This document shows, in pieces, positions 63,846 to 64,000 of a stretch of DNA of 64,000 nt. This stretch comes from Vulcanisaeta souniana JCM 11219 (GTDB taxonomy: Archaea; Thermoproteota; Thermoprotei; Thermoproteales; Thermocladiaceae), in assembly GCF_026000775.1 (NCBI RefSeq), contig NZ_AP026830.1, forward strand, positions 1,883,056-1,947,055, given 5' to 3'. The notes below the pieces were generated by a model. It saw nothing but the letters and a program-made list of their open reading frames with translations, did not search any database and was not told the DNA's origin. Position 1 is the first letter of the stretch; each line of letters starts with the position of its first letter. A program made the position numbers and the translations under genes.

Positions 63846-64000
63846 ATGGTTAGGCGTATTGAGGTTAATGGCGTTAGGTTGCTTAGGCCAGTCCGTGGTA
63901 GGGGTTCAAACAGTTAATTCACAATACCGAGAGAGGTTAGGGAGGAGTTTGGTGTCAGGCCACTTGATGAGGTTGAGGTAATCAGTATAAGGCCGAAGAC
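63846..64000 (+). pseudogene. AbrB/SpoVT-type DNA-binding gene with in-frame TAA, cut by window edge
   Basis: From ATG 63846 the frame reads VRRIEVNGVRLLRPVRGRG then TAA at 63915-63917, and continues in the same frame as FTIPREVREEFGVRPLDEVE and VISIRP. The second half is the standard AbrB swapped-hairpin signature (fTIPkevReefgv). A single-codon change broke it, unless the stop is a base error. The interval 63514-63845 shows no other gene; it is AT-rich. Confidence 0.6.

Noticed and set aside
1-64000. CRISPR arrays, tRNA or rRNA genes
   Set aside because: No regularly spaced repeats and no TPsiC-type GGTTCGAATCC with cloverleaf arms were found by reading both strands; a covariance search would be needed to exclude intron-containing tRNAs.

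Overview
The window is archaeal, from a hyperthermophilic crenarchaeon of the Thermoproteales, most like Vulcanisaeta or Caldivirga. The evidence is a Cren7-type chromatin protein next to general archaeal machinery: aIF5B, L24e, S27ae, proteasome beta, deoxyhypusine synthase, archaeal adenylate kinase, glycerol-1-phosphate dehydrogenase and a ThiN-type regulator. Many genes have a TATA-like box about 25-32 bp upstream of a start codon that would be leaderless, and I used this spacing to choose starts. Base composition is moderate, with GC-rich islands only at insertion-sequence remnants. No rRNA gene, convincing tRNA gene or CRISPR array was seen.

Layout. 1-1041: a glycerate 2-kinase (cut by the window edge) divergent from a translin-like gene. 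1171-3840: a decayed permease followed by a nest of IS200/IS605-type TnpB elements with a structured GC-rich right end. 3959-12773: nucleotidyltransferase, Ord-like dehydrogenase, Cren7, UMP kinase, HD hydrolase, KsgA/Dim1, RNase Z, an HTH regulator and the riboflavin reductase ArfC. 13123-19793: a lineage-specific surface protein, DUF72, DUF364 and YaaA-like genes, an APC permease and a dead MFS transporter. 19938-26165: an acid-activation and oxidation cluster (small membrane transporter-like protein, amidohydrolase, acyl-CoA synthetase, acyl-CoA dehydrogenase and a cysteine-free relative of 4-hydroxybutyryl-CoA dehydratase). 26478-39176: mostly housekeeping genes (aIF5B, L24e, NUDIX, Nth, proteasome, FKBP, aminotransferase, CTP synthase, DHS) plus a large glycosylated surface protein, a minimal type IV pilin and an aKMT-like lysine methyltransferase fused to a winged helix.

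39240-39790 is a decayed TnpB. 40322-45649 is a six-gene minus-strand operon: a small helical protein, an XPD/Rad3-type Fe-S helicase, a membrane-anchored HerA-like ATPase, a winged-helix protein, an M48 membrane protease and another small helical protein. It contains no NurA and no recognised partner system, and it is my best candidate for an undescribed system. 45763-64000: TatD, several small unknown proteins, ThiR, a RimK-like ligase, UbiD, S27ae, a GT4 glycosyltransferase, adenylate kinase, a DJ-1 family protein, G1P dehydrogenase, a PiT-like permease, Thi4, a zinc-finger protein, a NifX-like protein, two unknown proteins, an MFS transporter, OsmC and a broken AbrB gene.

Links between genes. 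ThiR (49031) and Thi4 (58104) form a regulator-target pair, and the thi4 promoter carries a spaced direct repeat. Cren7 (6407) is a known substrate type for the aKMT family methyltransferase encoded at 38496. The remnants at 39.4 kb and 54.4 kb derive from one TnpB family and share a hairpin whose differences preserve pairing.
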